NCBI GenBank assembly: GCA_965153455.1
Contig: OZ234499.1
Coordinates: forward strand, 3,827,577-3,891,576
Direction: 5' to 3'
From: Sphagnum compactum
Taxonomy: Eukaryota > Bryophyta > Sphagnopsida > Sphagnales
DNA length: 64,000 nucleotides
How positions within the stretch are numbered: position 1 is the first letter of the stretch; the number at the start of each line of letters is the position of its first letter. The position numbers were made by a program, and so were the translations under genes. Of the stretch, positions 24,930-36,660 are shown one piece after another. Under the pieces are notes generated by a model. The model saw only the letters and a list, made by a program, of their open reading frames with translations, did no database searches and was not told the DNA's origin.

Positions 24930-26371
24930 AGCCGTCAGATGAGCACGTGTCCAACTTTGAGGCGTCCGACGATGGACGTCCGAGCGTCATCGGCATCGCC
25001 CACGCACCACCATCGCTCGTTCTCGACACCACACGGGCGCGCGGGGCGAGCCGGGGCGAAGAAGAGGGGAAGCAAACAGGCGTGTCGTGCTTTCCTCGCA
25101 ACCAAAAGAACCCATCTTTTTTCTCTCTCTTCGATTTCACTTATCTTCTTCCTCTTCTGCCATTTCCCTTTCTTGCACTGCATCTCGCTCTTGCGCATCG
25201 TGTCGCGGTTTTTTTTTTGTTTGCTCATACTTTGCAATGAAGCCGTTGGAATCGTTGTTTCAAGGGTTTGTGGTTTCTACAATTTCGAGAAATTGAGAGT
25301 GTTTTTTGTCGATGTCGTTGTTTTATCCTCTAGTAGGACGGTTCCGGATCTGCTCTCTCACTTAGTGATTATTGTTATGGATTTATAGAGGAGGAGGGTT
25401 TCTGCAAAATTGAGGGTCTTTCGTATGATATCTATGACTTCCAGTTACATTCTGTAGCACGTTTGTGAATTGAGTGTCTGTAGTGGCTTGCTCTGAGTGG
25501 GTGGGGGGGGGGGACTTGACATCTGCCATAGAAACATTTGAGCGGAGGTCCATATGCTATTTTTTTCATGGGCACGAACGTATTCGGGGTGTTTTTATTG
25601 TTCTAGGGTTTGGGAATTTGGCATGAAAATCAGAGTCTTTTCCCATGGCCCCAGGAGGATCTACATTTTTCACATGTAGTAGTTAGGTGCTCCCTCAATT
25701 GTAAGTGACAGTCGGTGGCGACAGTGAAAGTAGTTCTGGTTCATGCGGATGGTCAGATGAGGTACTTTTCTTTTCTCCAACAGTGATGCCATTTCTGTTG
25801 ACTTCAAGGGAAAAAGGGCTATTCTTGCTTATGTTTCTTAAGAACCCCAAATAATTGTAGTCTGCTGCCAGCAAGATAGCCAAAGGCTGCCCTTGACAGT
25901 GTTCATATATTTTACAAGACCTGCTTTGGCTACGGCAAAATTAGGTTGAGTCAAAAGATTTGGCAGGTCGAAACCTCCATGAGGTGCAGATCGTACAACC
26001 ATCTCAGTTCCTCATATTTCAATAGGTTTTGCTACAACTCTGTGAAATTCCCTCTGAAATCAATGAGAACAATCAAAAGTTAAGCTGTTTCTGGAAAGGG
26101 TTCACCTTACCAATCGAGTGCACACAATTGCTTATCCAGAAGCATAACAGTGTTTGTGTTTGATTAGGTGAACGGTCTTGCTTTTGATTGTCAGTGCACT
26201 TTGAGCAGTCACAGGTTTATGACAACAACTTTGGGCAGCAGATGAAAGTGATGTTTTGGAATGGTGTATGCTTTGGGGGTTTTTTCAGAATGATGTTTGT
26301 GGACATGCAACAGAAAGACCATTCATTGCTGGGTTGTTGCTGTGAATGCAGGGGGTAGAGGGAATGAGACA
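24930..26371 (+). promoter_or_regulatory. Promoter and 5' leader region of the myotubularin gene
   Basis: A sharp rise in GC and CpG at 24,930-25,080 stands out from the flanks. It includes a G-box core CACGTG at 24,944-24,949 and a GACGTC palindrome at about 24,975-24,980. A pyrimidine-rich stretch (about 25,110-25,180), typical of plant transcription start regions and leaders, follows. The first coding ATG that joins the protein is at 26,372, so at least one leader intron is likely; a plausible acceptor (GAATGCAG) ends at 26,350. Open frames of up to 158 codons on both strands here lack domains and are probably non-coding. Start site and leader splicing are inferred. Confidence 0.45.
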
Positions 26372-29300
26372 ATGGTAGGCTGGCAAACTATGGACACAGG
26401 TGAAAGCTGGCTTGATGGTCTAGATTGGACGTCTGTCGAAGTGGGCCAGCATGCATCACACAAGGTATTGTCTTCATCCATTATTCTTGTATGTCAGATT
26501 CAAGAGAAAGGTTTTGTTTACTCTTACTAGTGGCCACGTCCAACCATGACTCAATTGGCTACACGTAATCTTCAAGCATGTGAATCTCATTGTAGAGTTG
26601 GTTCCCTCTTCAAACCTGATACTAGGGTTATGTGATTTTCATAGCAATATTGTAAGGCTGCATGATTTGCATTGTTAGGTCATGCAGGAAAGGCATGGGA
26701 AGATATTGTGGACAGATAGCCAGGATTTAGGGGAAATTTGGGTGACAGGCAGGGACAGGTTCATTGGCACATAGCTTGGATGGATTTCTACTTCCAGCGG
26801 AAGAAATTGTGGCAGAGGTTTGTATCTGGAGTTTCCTCATGAATATATTGTCAATTCTGCCAAGTAGGTTCAATTTGGATGAAAATCTAGGTCAAGCATG
26901 TGTGCATGAAATTGTTTAAGACAAGAGTGTTGCTGACTGAAGAGTTGATATTAACAACAGACAGGGGTGCAGGGAAGGGCAGTGGTTCTGGTGAACCTTG
27001 ATGCAGCTGGCTTATTGTTGGTCACAAATTTCCGCTTGCTTTTTCTGGTTAGCTTTATCTGCCTTCGGACCATGTTATTGTTTGACTTATGACTCCATCA
27101 TTCCCTCTAACCTGGGTCATGCCAAACTTCTCTACTTTGTGGGATTCTTTTTGCCAGTGTCATTCCCTTGGAGACAATGATGTGCTCAGTTTTTAGAATC
27201 AGTAACTGTAGATCTCTGTTTTATCTTCTCTGTAAGCAGGTCATAGGCATAGAGCTCCTTCATCACTTGCTTTGCCCAGGGTTACTTATGTTATGTTCTG
27301 CACTTTGCAGGGGGAGGGTGCAAAGCAGCTTGTACCCTTGGGAACAATACCCCTGGCTACCATTGAAAAAGTCACCAAACTGGTAAGCAGTAGGAACTAC
27401 AAGTTCTGGTTGTCTTCAAAGTCACTAATGCTTTCTAATTCTTTGAAAAAGTTCTCATGAACAAAACAGGTTGAAGGATGGAAGACTACTGTCCTCCCTT
27501 TAGCAGAGATGTTTCAGGTGTAACTATTGTGATGGTCAGCATATCTTATCAATGAGGTCCTGTATTGGGGTGGAAACAGCATCTAGGGCGATCACCACCT
27601 GCATCTCGTCTTCCAGGGGCAGCACCCTTACGTCCTGTCCGTCGCCTGCTTCATATAGTTGGTGGGGATTCTTCTTATCTTATACTACACATAAGAATGT
27701 AAAGCAATGTGGTGTGGCTTGTCTTGGCTGTTTTCGCAAAGTCAGAAGTAGCTGTTCATGACACATTTGCTAAGAGCAATACAATGTTACATTCTGTCAA
27801 TGTTTCGCCCATGACTGAAGTTGGTTTAACTTCATTCAAATTTGGGACATTGAATTGTGCACATTCCCTCAACTTTCCATATTGAGGTTTGTACGACTGA
27901 GATATCACTATGTCTATTTGTCAAAACTGTGCTTGTCTGGGCTATTGGCCTAAAGTATTAGATGGAATCCTCTCCTGATACATACTTACAGAGGAATAAT
28001 GTGACATGTGTTTTGTTCACAAAAGTGGTCACCTAGGAAGGTCCACCATCAAAGCTAAGTTTACAATGTAACTGGTAAGACTAAGAATTTCAAGCTCTGG
28101 ACACTGATTAGGACTGCGTACCAATTTCAGCTATAGACCTCTATCATCTTATACACACTGTGATTGCTAAACTTGAGCCTGATTGTGGGTTGTCAACTGG
28201 GTGAAGGGAAGGATATGCGATCAATTGTGTTTGGGTTTCGGCCACGTACAAAGCAGGTTAGACAGTAACTCTTCATGGCATATTCTCTCCAGATTGGTAG
28301 CAATGTGTGCTTAACACTTTCTATTTGTTGAGTGCTGCCCTGTAGTTGAAGAATTGAGTGTGTGGAGAAACCAAACTGTGGCGCTCTGATGCTGGACAAA
28401 TTTCCTCTTGCACCTGGCAGACTGTTTGTTGTAGATTCTGCTCTGGTTGGGCATTGGAATCTTCCAACAAGCACTTGGTAGTTATGGTGTAGGATTTGAT
28501 TTGCAGGTGTGAGGCAGTGGCACTGTAGTTAGTTTCCATGGTCTGATGTGGGCAACAGTGAGTATGGATAGCAAGTTTCAAGTGCGTTCATGACTTGGTA
28601 TACTGGTGCTGAATGTTTTGATGCGCAGAGAAGGACCGTGCATGAGGCTTTGACCCGACTGATGAGGCCATCACGACTCTATGAATTGTATGCATTCTCA
28701 ACTAATTTACCCAATGGAAGGGATCCGCGCATGCGTTTGCGGGCAGAGTATATGCGGATGATATCAGCCACTACAATTGGCACTGATACCAGTGCTGGTG
28801 ACTCAAACATTCGGAGTGAGTGGCGACTTTCTGATGTGAATGCAAACTACAATGTTTGCCCCACATATCCATCACTCTTGGTCATGCCAGCCTCTTTCAG
28901 GTTGCCCTGTTAACCTTGTTTTTGGTCCTTTTTTGCAGCTTTGAGAAATAGCGATTGTGATTGCCTTATATATCAATTAGTAGACCAATGACTGTGGTGG
29001 CTAATAGTGGGGATCATGTTTATGCTGAATGCAATCATGATCACTAATTAAGAGTTTGCTGGTCTGCAAAACCTGAGTATGATTCCTTTAGGGCATTGCA
29101 ATTTTTGCAGCTACTTGCATGTGCTTGACATTTTTACCTTGTGTTTTGGATCTTTTGTGCCCTCCAGTGATGAGGAGGTACAGCAAGCTGCTGCATTTCG
29201 GGCACGTGGTAGACTTCCAGTTCTTTGCTGGCAACATCCAGGTGACTCCCTCTTCTCATCTTTGTGTTTCATCAGCATTTGGTGTTTGCAATCTGCTGAG

Positions 29301-32300
29301 ATGAAGATGGAAGCATGTTCTCAGAAAGCATTTGGTGATATTGCTTCTTTTTTGTGTTAGCTTTTAGCTGTTTTCGTTAATTCTGGAGACTCACATTTCA
29401 GGTAGTGTTGCAGGAAATGGAGCTGTTCTCGCTCGATCATCTCAGCCATTGATTGGAATTATGATGAACTCCCGCAGGTACAACTCAAGTCTCTCAGATG
29501 CAAGGCTATCATGCCAGTGAAGGGTGCAAGATGATTGAAGAAAGCTCAGTTTAGGTGCTGCTTCTTTTTCTCCTGGGATGTTGAATTGTAAATTGTGGTC
29601 AAATTGTTAGTCATGTGATGCTCACATGTAGTGGCCTGGTGTTGTCTATGGCACTCAGTAATGCAGATGAGAAGCTGGTTGCAGCCCTGTGTGCACCTCC
29701 TTCCACAGGTTTCTCTCAGCGCAGGTCTCCTTCCACTCTTTGTACCCTGTTGGCAGTGTCTATAGCAGTGCTTGTATGCTGTAAGGCTGATCTGATCTTT
29801 AGACCAGGCTATCAGGTGTCTGAAGGATTGCAATTGGGTAGATGCCATGTGAGTGAGAGGATAATGCATGATTCTCCCACACACTAGTATTAATCTGGGC
29901 TGGCCATAATTGATCAAAACTTCACTGCAGAGATCTTCATACTCTTATAGGACCCAGTGTTGCATCTGAAGGTGTAGTAATGGACCTGCTTTGGTGATGT
30001 ACAGGAAGTTGTATATTGCTGATGCTCGGCCAAGGAAAAATGCTCTAGCAAATGGGGCAATGGGTGGTGGTTCTGAATCATCAGCCAACTACCTCCAGTG
30101 TGAGGTGAGGGAATACCTACACTTGTGATGAATGCTTGTGACAAATGTACTTAACAGTGATGCAAGCAGTGTGCTTATGCTGAACTGGGGATCTGGGGAG
30201 AATCAGGTCGTCTTTCTGGGGATTGATAATATTCATGCTATGCGCGATAGCCTGGCTCGCCTCCGTGATTTCTTGGACATACATGGAGCTGCTTCGTCAG
30301 ATGGCTCATCATCACTCTTGGTTTGTGTTTGACCCTTTGTCACTCTTGGGAGGTTTCCATGAAGCCAAATAGAACATGTTTTAGGATATAGTCTGACATT
30401 GGGTTGGGTCATGCAGCGAAGTGGAGGGTGGGCATGGGGTGGTGGCAATGCAACAACCATGTCAGGAGCATTGTCAGCCTTGGGGGACAGCGGCTGGCTT
30501 GTGCATTGCCACACTGTTTTGATTGGAGCAGCTTGGATTGCTGCTCGCATTGCTCTAGAGGGTGCATCTGTTTTGGTGCATTGTAGGTATGTTATGTTAT
30601 ACCCCTGGTGATAATATAGGAGGTTTGCTTCTAGGACATGTGTATATGTATGTTATTTTATGTATGGGGTGCAGGAGGCCCCAACCACTGCCCATTCTAT
30701 GTAGGCCTCTCCATGCATTTAGCTTAGATGCTTGCTTGTACGGGTCAAGCTAAATGGAGTGAATCTTAGCCTCATAAGCTTGTTTCATCTTAATGAGGAT
30801 GGTATTGATGTCTTTGATTAGCAATGCCAGAGTTCTAGTGGATATCCTTCTTGAGTCTTCCAGTTGATTCCACTATCTGAACAGAAACTAAGGAAAAATA
30901 TTTTTAGATATTTGTTTGCCATAACTCTTGAGCAGATTACATATGCTTATGCACCCATTTTCAGGAACTGATGATCAGTTGGGAGTGAGGGCAGCTTGTC
31001 ACTGCCATTCATGTTGAAGGTGATGGTCTAATACTTTGTGAGTTGACACACAAGGTTATGACCACACTGATTCTTGTTGTGTCTGTTTTGGTGGAACAGT
31101 GACACAATACTTTTTGCTTACCTTCTTTGATATATGCACATGATGATGATCTGTATGTGGAGAAAAAAGAATTTTCAGGCAACGCAATTGTTGGGCAGCA
31201 GGTGTTTCATGAATCAGATCTCCAATTGGTCAGATGTAAGAATACAGGCTGAGGGGATATGTAATGTGGGTATGCAGTGATGGTTGGGACCGAACCACAC
31301 AGCTAATTTCAGTTGCAAGCATTCTGCTGGACCCTTACTACCGGACCTTTCAGGGTTTCCAGGTCACCACCCTTGAATCTGCCAGCCTGATATTCCTGCC
31401 TGTTCTTCCACTTATTTGCAAATGTCAATTCTCAGATGCCTTTGGGAATGTCTGTTTGGTTACAGTTTGTTCTAAAGGTACTGCTGAGGAAGTGTCAGAT
31501 GCTGAGTTTATCAAGTCTCACAAAAGTTCCAAGAACTATGCCTAATTCCACAACAATCAAACTAGCACTAGCTTTGTTGCTTGACTAACAACCTTGTTAG
31601 GAGCTGTCCTAGTTGATTGATTATGGGTATATCATAGACCTTGAACCAAAGTGTAACTGAAATATGTGTTTCTGTTAAATAATTACTTCCAGGTGCTTAT
31701 ATGTTTTTCTCTGTAAAAATTTAGAGTCGTACAATCTCATTCTAACTGACATTTTCAGAGATTCATAGCCTCGTAGCCACCCCCTGCAACAATTTTCTTG
31801 ACCACAAATATGATCAAAACCTGCTGACTTCATAACACTCTACATCCATTAAAATCATGGAGGATGTGCATACATGTACAACAGACGATTTGTGTTCATC
31901 CGTCCCTTGTGCCACTGCTGACAGTTTAAACTGGTGAGTGAAGCAGGCACTGGTGGAGAAGGACTGGTTGGCATATGGGCACTTGTTTGCAGAACGATTG
32001 GGCACACCCACTTATACTGGGATTCACATTGTGCCTTCTAGTGAGTCACTGGTACTCCAGATGGGGTCTGTCAGCACATCACCAGTGCGTGTTGCTCCCG
32101 GATCTGCTTTTACATCTGCTGGCTCCCACTCTCCTGTTGCTCTGTCAAGTAACTACTCACCAATTTTTCTACAGGTCAGACTCCAGGCATCCTTTTCAGA
32201 TAGCAACAATGTCCTTGATGCTATACTATGTGAGCTGGGTTAGTCATGCATGTAGTATGTTCCATGGAAGTTCCAGGTTGTATTGGTTACTTGTTAGTGT

Positions 32301-34343
32301 AGAAGTGGATGTTGTGAAAGTAGCTAAAGGATGTTCTGGCATTCCTGACAGCTTGACTTTGTGACTTGCAGTGGATTGATTGTGTGGCACAGCTCCTGCG
32401 AATTTATCCATCTGCTTTTGAGTTTTCTGCAGTAAGTTTGAAATTTCGTTCTGTTTTATTTCTGGTTGCTATGATGTACAACTCAATAGTTGAAGCTGGG
32501 TTTTCCACTTGTACTTAAGAAGAAAAGCTTGTGAACATGTTGGTCTGCCTCAGAAGTGAGTATTCTATGTTGAAATTGGGAAGCTAACTCTCCTACTCAG
32601 CTTGTATGTCCATGGTCTTTTCTTATGTGTAGCAGTTACATGCATGCTGACCTCCATGTTGATGGTTGGATGCCAGGCATATCTTGTGGAATTAATGGAT
32701 TGTGTCCTTTCATGCCGCTTCGGAAACTTCCTTTGTAATAGGTGCCAATCATCCACTTGTGGAGAAATGTTTATGATTTATGATGCAGTGGACCTATGCT
32801 ACAGGATAGCCAATGCTGATATTATTATAGAATTGTAATGAGGGTCTTCCTGGCTTGCTTGTACTGCCTTAGTCTGGGAAATTAGCCAGCTAGCTTGCTA
32901 GAGTATGCAGTCTATTATTAGTATTGTTGCTTACACTCACAAGTTGGTCTATGGCTGTGTCGATGCATTGAAGGAAGAAACCATAGTAATTGTAGGCAAG
33001 GTGGAATTGATGTTGTATTAGTCATCAAAGGAAGCACAAATTACACAGGCCAAGTTGAAAGAAGAACCAGAACAAACAAATATTGTGTCATTGCCTCCTA
33101 TATTTATTTATAGGCACTTGTGTAGCTTGGGATGTACTCCTTGTAAAATTAAACAAGTGGGAACCTTGCTGACACTGTACTTTTCGGTGGTTGTGTAGTG
33201 AAAAGGAAAGGGTCCAAGCAGGGATAGCAGAGTCAACTGGGTGTGTGTGGGCACATCTGGAGCAGCTGCGGGAGTCAGGCGGAAAGAAACATGAACACTA
33301 CAATTTGTATTATAATAATTTGAAGTACTCAGGGATTTTATTGCCACCAGCAGCAGCACTGTTTCCAACCCTGTGGCCCCATTTCTTTCTCCGGTGGTCT
33401 TGCCCCTCTCCTGTAAGCACTGGTGGCTGCTTACCTGTAGGCTGGACTCATGGCGGTGAGCTTGAATTAGAAGCTCATGCTCTTGCACAATCCTTCTCTT
33501 CACTTCAGAATGTAAGTATTGCATGATTATATCTTCTCTTTCATTTCTCACTGTAATTTTTTCTGCTTGTTTGTACTTTCAGTTGGTGCTCAATCAGTGT
33601 CTGCCTTGCTGTTTAGTCAAATACATTGCTAAGAAGATAACTAGGTTGAATTTCTCTGCTGGCTGCTCAAGGGAGCAGTCTTGTGGCAATGAGGATTTTA
33701 CAAAGCATCACATTGAAGCAAGGGTTTCAGAAATGATGGATTCATGTTAATTTGGGATCAGGCAAAGGAAAAAGCAGAATCCAAATTACAGGAGCTCATG
33801 ACTGAAAGGCAGCTTCTACTGGAGCAGCTGCAAGAAGAACAAGAAGGACGGCTTTCAGCTACATCTGCAGCAGGTCGTGCACGCAGGGAGACAGCTGCAC
33901 TTAAGCAGGTGATTGAGGCAATGGGCTGCAAGATTCATATATCTAGTTTTTCATCGCAGCTTCTACACACATCAGATGAAGAAACCAAAGACTTGGAGGA
34001 TGCAAATACAGAACATAGGCCTGATTATCATCTCAATGACAATGGCTCTGAGCAACATCAGCTGGCAGTGTCACTGTGTATGGGGCCAGATTTTGATGGA
34101 CCTGGGGATGTATCTCGAAGACCTTGTGGAGCTGAGTTAAATAGCAGTTGTAGCTTGCGTGCTAATGAAAGCTGTTGTTGGCCACAGAGCAGTTGCATTA
34201 GAATGGGCAGCGCTTTTATAGGTTTGCGCACTGATTTTGATGCGTTGGAGCAGCTCTCTATTTTGGATCGCTATTTTGACATAGAACAGCCAGATCTAGT
34301 GCAACCACCTTGTTCACCACCACATCCACCTGGTGTGACTTAA
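26372..34343 (+). CDS. Myotubularin-family phosphoinositide 3-phosphatase
   Basis: Dephosphorylates PI3P and PI(3,5)P2 at the D3 position on endomembranes; this is known for the family and inferred here. Exons: 26372-26464, 26749-26817, 26973-27047, 27311-27382, about 28178-28256, 28629-28900, 29168-29241, 29414-29477, 29659-29724, 30005-30104, 30207-30320, 30417-30586, 31278-31362, 31947-32174, 32372-32431, 32677-32741, 33199-33412, 33583-33723, 33762-34343. From 28,178 on every joint closes in phase. Between 27,382 and 28,178 the phase is short by two bases, so a small exon is missing. The total is about 875 residues, near plant homologues. A PH-GRAM domain is encoded by the first five exons ([24 protein letters not shown]). 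The active site CSDGWDRT has the C-x5-R pattern. A Glu-rich coiled coil ([16 protein letters not shown]) and the plant-type tail [18 protein letters not shown] follow. The start ATG and the 33583-33723 exon are the least certain parts. Confidence 0.9.
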
Positions 34344-35665
34344 TTGTTCAATGATGAGCATCAATGGATGAAGTTGGAGAACTCTATAGTTGATTTTTTG
34401 CATACAGCGTGTTGTACATAGTAGCTCATTTTTGCTCGTAGGCTATAATTGCCTCCTTTCTGGAGGTTGATGATGCCTGTTGTGATCTTTGTGATCACTA
34501 TAACACGAGGGTACAAATGAAGGTGCCCAAATTGCGATTAGGACACTTAGATCATTCTGCGCATGAGAAGGGTAGGTTCAGGGGGGGGTTATGATGAAGG
34601 TGCCCAAATTGTGAGTAGGACATTTGGATGATTAGGTGTAGGGTAAAGCCCCAGTGTGGGGGGTGTTCCCAAAATAAGAGGCCTAGGATGAGGAGGTAGT
34701 TGAGTCTGGCTGCATACTTTGGGAATGTCCCCAACTCGAGGGCTATTGGCTATTGAAAAGCATGAAGCTCGGAACTTTATCATCAACCTAAGCATACATA
34801 TCATGCCTAAGGGGGCAGGGAGGTGGGGGGTGAATCTTATGCCTATACGCATTGGAAAGCATGAGGCAAACATTATCAATGAGGCAAATCAAACGTTGTG
34901 GTCAAATTTGGATTAGTTTGACGTGAAGTCTGTAATGCTTACTTCAAATTCTTGCAATGTCTTTCTAAATCCATGTTATGTATCTTTGTGGTAGAGCATT
35001 TGAGTATGTTATGCTTCTTTTGTGTATTGTGTTACATTTTGGCATCATATGTGTTTTCAGGGATGTAGTCACATTATAATGAAGTTATTGGGCAATTACA
35101 TTCCTAAAAATGTAAGTTAATTTTTCTCAAAATATTTTGGTACTATTGTTTTTGTTCCCATTCTAGATTAACGCATTGGACTGGAGAGCATTTGCCATTG
35201 TTGGTGTTGTTGAGTTGCAGTTTCAGTAGTCCCTTCAGCAAATTTTCATGTGTCTTGTACCCATTTTTCTAGGTATAAAATTCTCCTGAACTACCTACCT
35301 ACTTTTGCAAACCTAAAATTCATTTGCATGTATTATCACATTCTTTTGCAAAGAGGCCTGAATTTGGCAAGAGATAGCCAAGATAGGGTGATTTGGTCAA
35401 TTATATTGTATCTTCATTGATGTTTGGTGAATAATTATTTCAAGTCATTATATAGAATAAGATGTAGCTTTTTTTTTTTTTGAGATTTTGAATAATGTCT
35501 ATGCATATGATGATGAGTCAGAAACAAGCAGCAGCTCCCAAGTTTGCAAAATACTCCAAAAAAAAATTCGTAGTAAATTTGGAGGACACCCTATTATACA
35601 CATTGAAGTAGTGCCAACTCAAAAACAAGAGGCACCCTATACATACAAGACACCTCCTCTTACAC
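34344..35665. other. 3' flank of the myotubularin gene and spacer
   Basis: Probably 3' untranslated sequence near 34,344-34,500. A phrase of about 45 bp beginning GATGAAGGTGCCCAAATTG or a close variant occurs twice (about 34,516-34,560 and 34,596-34,640). The rest is AT-rich spacer; no gene seen. Confidence 0.4.
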
Positions 35666-35669
35666 CTTT

Positions 35670-36060
35670 CTCACTTTTTCCACCTCATGATCTATCTATG
35701 CTTACGCTTATGATAGCATTCACCTCTTTGCTTGCTCCTACACGTGGTGATCTGCATATGTTTAGGCTTCTAATATGTTTACATATGTTTACATCACAAT
35801 TTTACTCTTGCCACCTTGTGATCTACCCGATAATGTTCACCTTGCACTTGCTCCCATCAGCTTTGTTGATCTATGTATGTTTTAGGCTTGATAATGTTCA
35901 CCTTGCACTTGCTCCCATCAGCTTGTTGATCTATGTATGTTTAGGCTTGTTTATGATAATGTTCACCTTGCACTTGTTCCTACCGCCTTATGATCTGTGT
36001 TCAGTCCTATGATAATGTTCCCCTAGTGCATGCTCCTACCACTTTCATAATCTGTGTTTT
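35670..36060 (+). repeat. Degenerate minisatellite of about 60 bp units
   Basis: The words GATAATGTTCACCTTGCACTT, CTCC(C/T)A(T/C)CA and TTGATCTATGTATGTTTAGGC-like sequence recur. GATAATGTTC starts at about 35,829, 35,890, 35,954 and 36,010, with poorer copies upstream from 35,680. Because the unit is close to a multiple of three, a 174-codon frame (35,488-36,012) stays open; its product is a repetitive hydrophobic string with no domain, so I treat it as repeat-derived. Confidence 0.7.
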
Positions 36061-36324
36061 AAGGTTTATGGGTAAAGCCCACAAGTTGGTGGGGCAAGCA
36101 TTTCTGAAATGTGGGTCAGACTTGACTACAGCAGAACCCTTGGGGCGCCGTGCAGGAGTACCAACTGACACCCACAAAGTTCCTAGTGGGTTTTTAGGGT
36201 CCTGCCTTGACTAAAGTCTCATCCTAGACCCTTCATTGCAGTGATGTATTGCATTGCATTGCATTGCGTGTCCCCCCCCACCTTAACCCTACATTTTCCC
36301 TTGGATTTGCTCAATGAATTGATG

Positions 36325-36660
36325 GAATCAAAGAATTGATGGGAAGGTGCATAGGTTAAGTATCTACTACTCTATGATTGGGATTGAAAGTTCGAGTGAC
36401 AATCATGGTGGTGTTGTTGTGGTAGTGGTGATGGTGGAGTTTGAAGATCAACATTTGTACAGTGATGTTGTTGTTGTTAATGTTCTGGTTGAACCCAAAC
36501 TTTCCATTGGGTTTGTTCAAAGAATTGATGGAAGGTGAATGGGCTAATAACTACCTACAAGTCTAGGATTGGGATGGAAGGTCAGATTGACAATCGTGGT
36601 GAAATGTTGTTGTGGGGGTGGTGGTGGTGGTGGAGTTTGAAGATTGACGTTTGTGCAATG
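36325..36660. repeat. Duplicated 3' end of the MFS gene (two diverged copies)
   Basis: Segments at about 36,325-36,470 and 36,505-36,660 align along their length. They share GAATTGATGG, then AGGATTGGGATGGAAGGTC-like sequence, GACAATC(G/A)TGGTG, a GTTGTTGTGG/GGTGGTGG tract, TGGAGTTTGAAGAT and a shared end (GTACAGTGATG / GTGCAATGATT). The right copy includes the last 33 or so codons and stop of the minus-strand MFS gene. In the left copy the equivalent frame is broken by stop codons. Confidence 0.7.

Noticed and set aside
24866-25388. Overlapping frames of 124 and 158 codons plus a minus-strand frame of 100 codons
   Set aside because: They lie in the CpG-rich promoter and leader of the myotubularin gene, have no domain and do not join its protein.
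35488-36012. 174-codon frame
   Set aside because: Most of it is generated by the 60-bp tandem repeat; no conserved domain.
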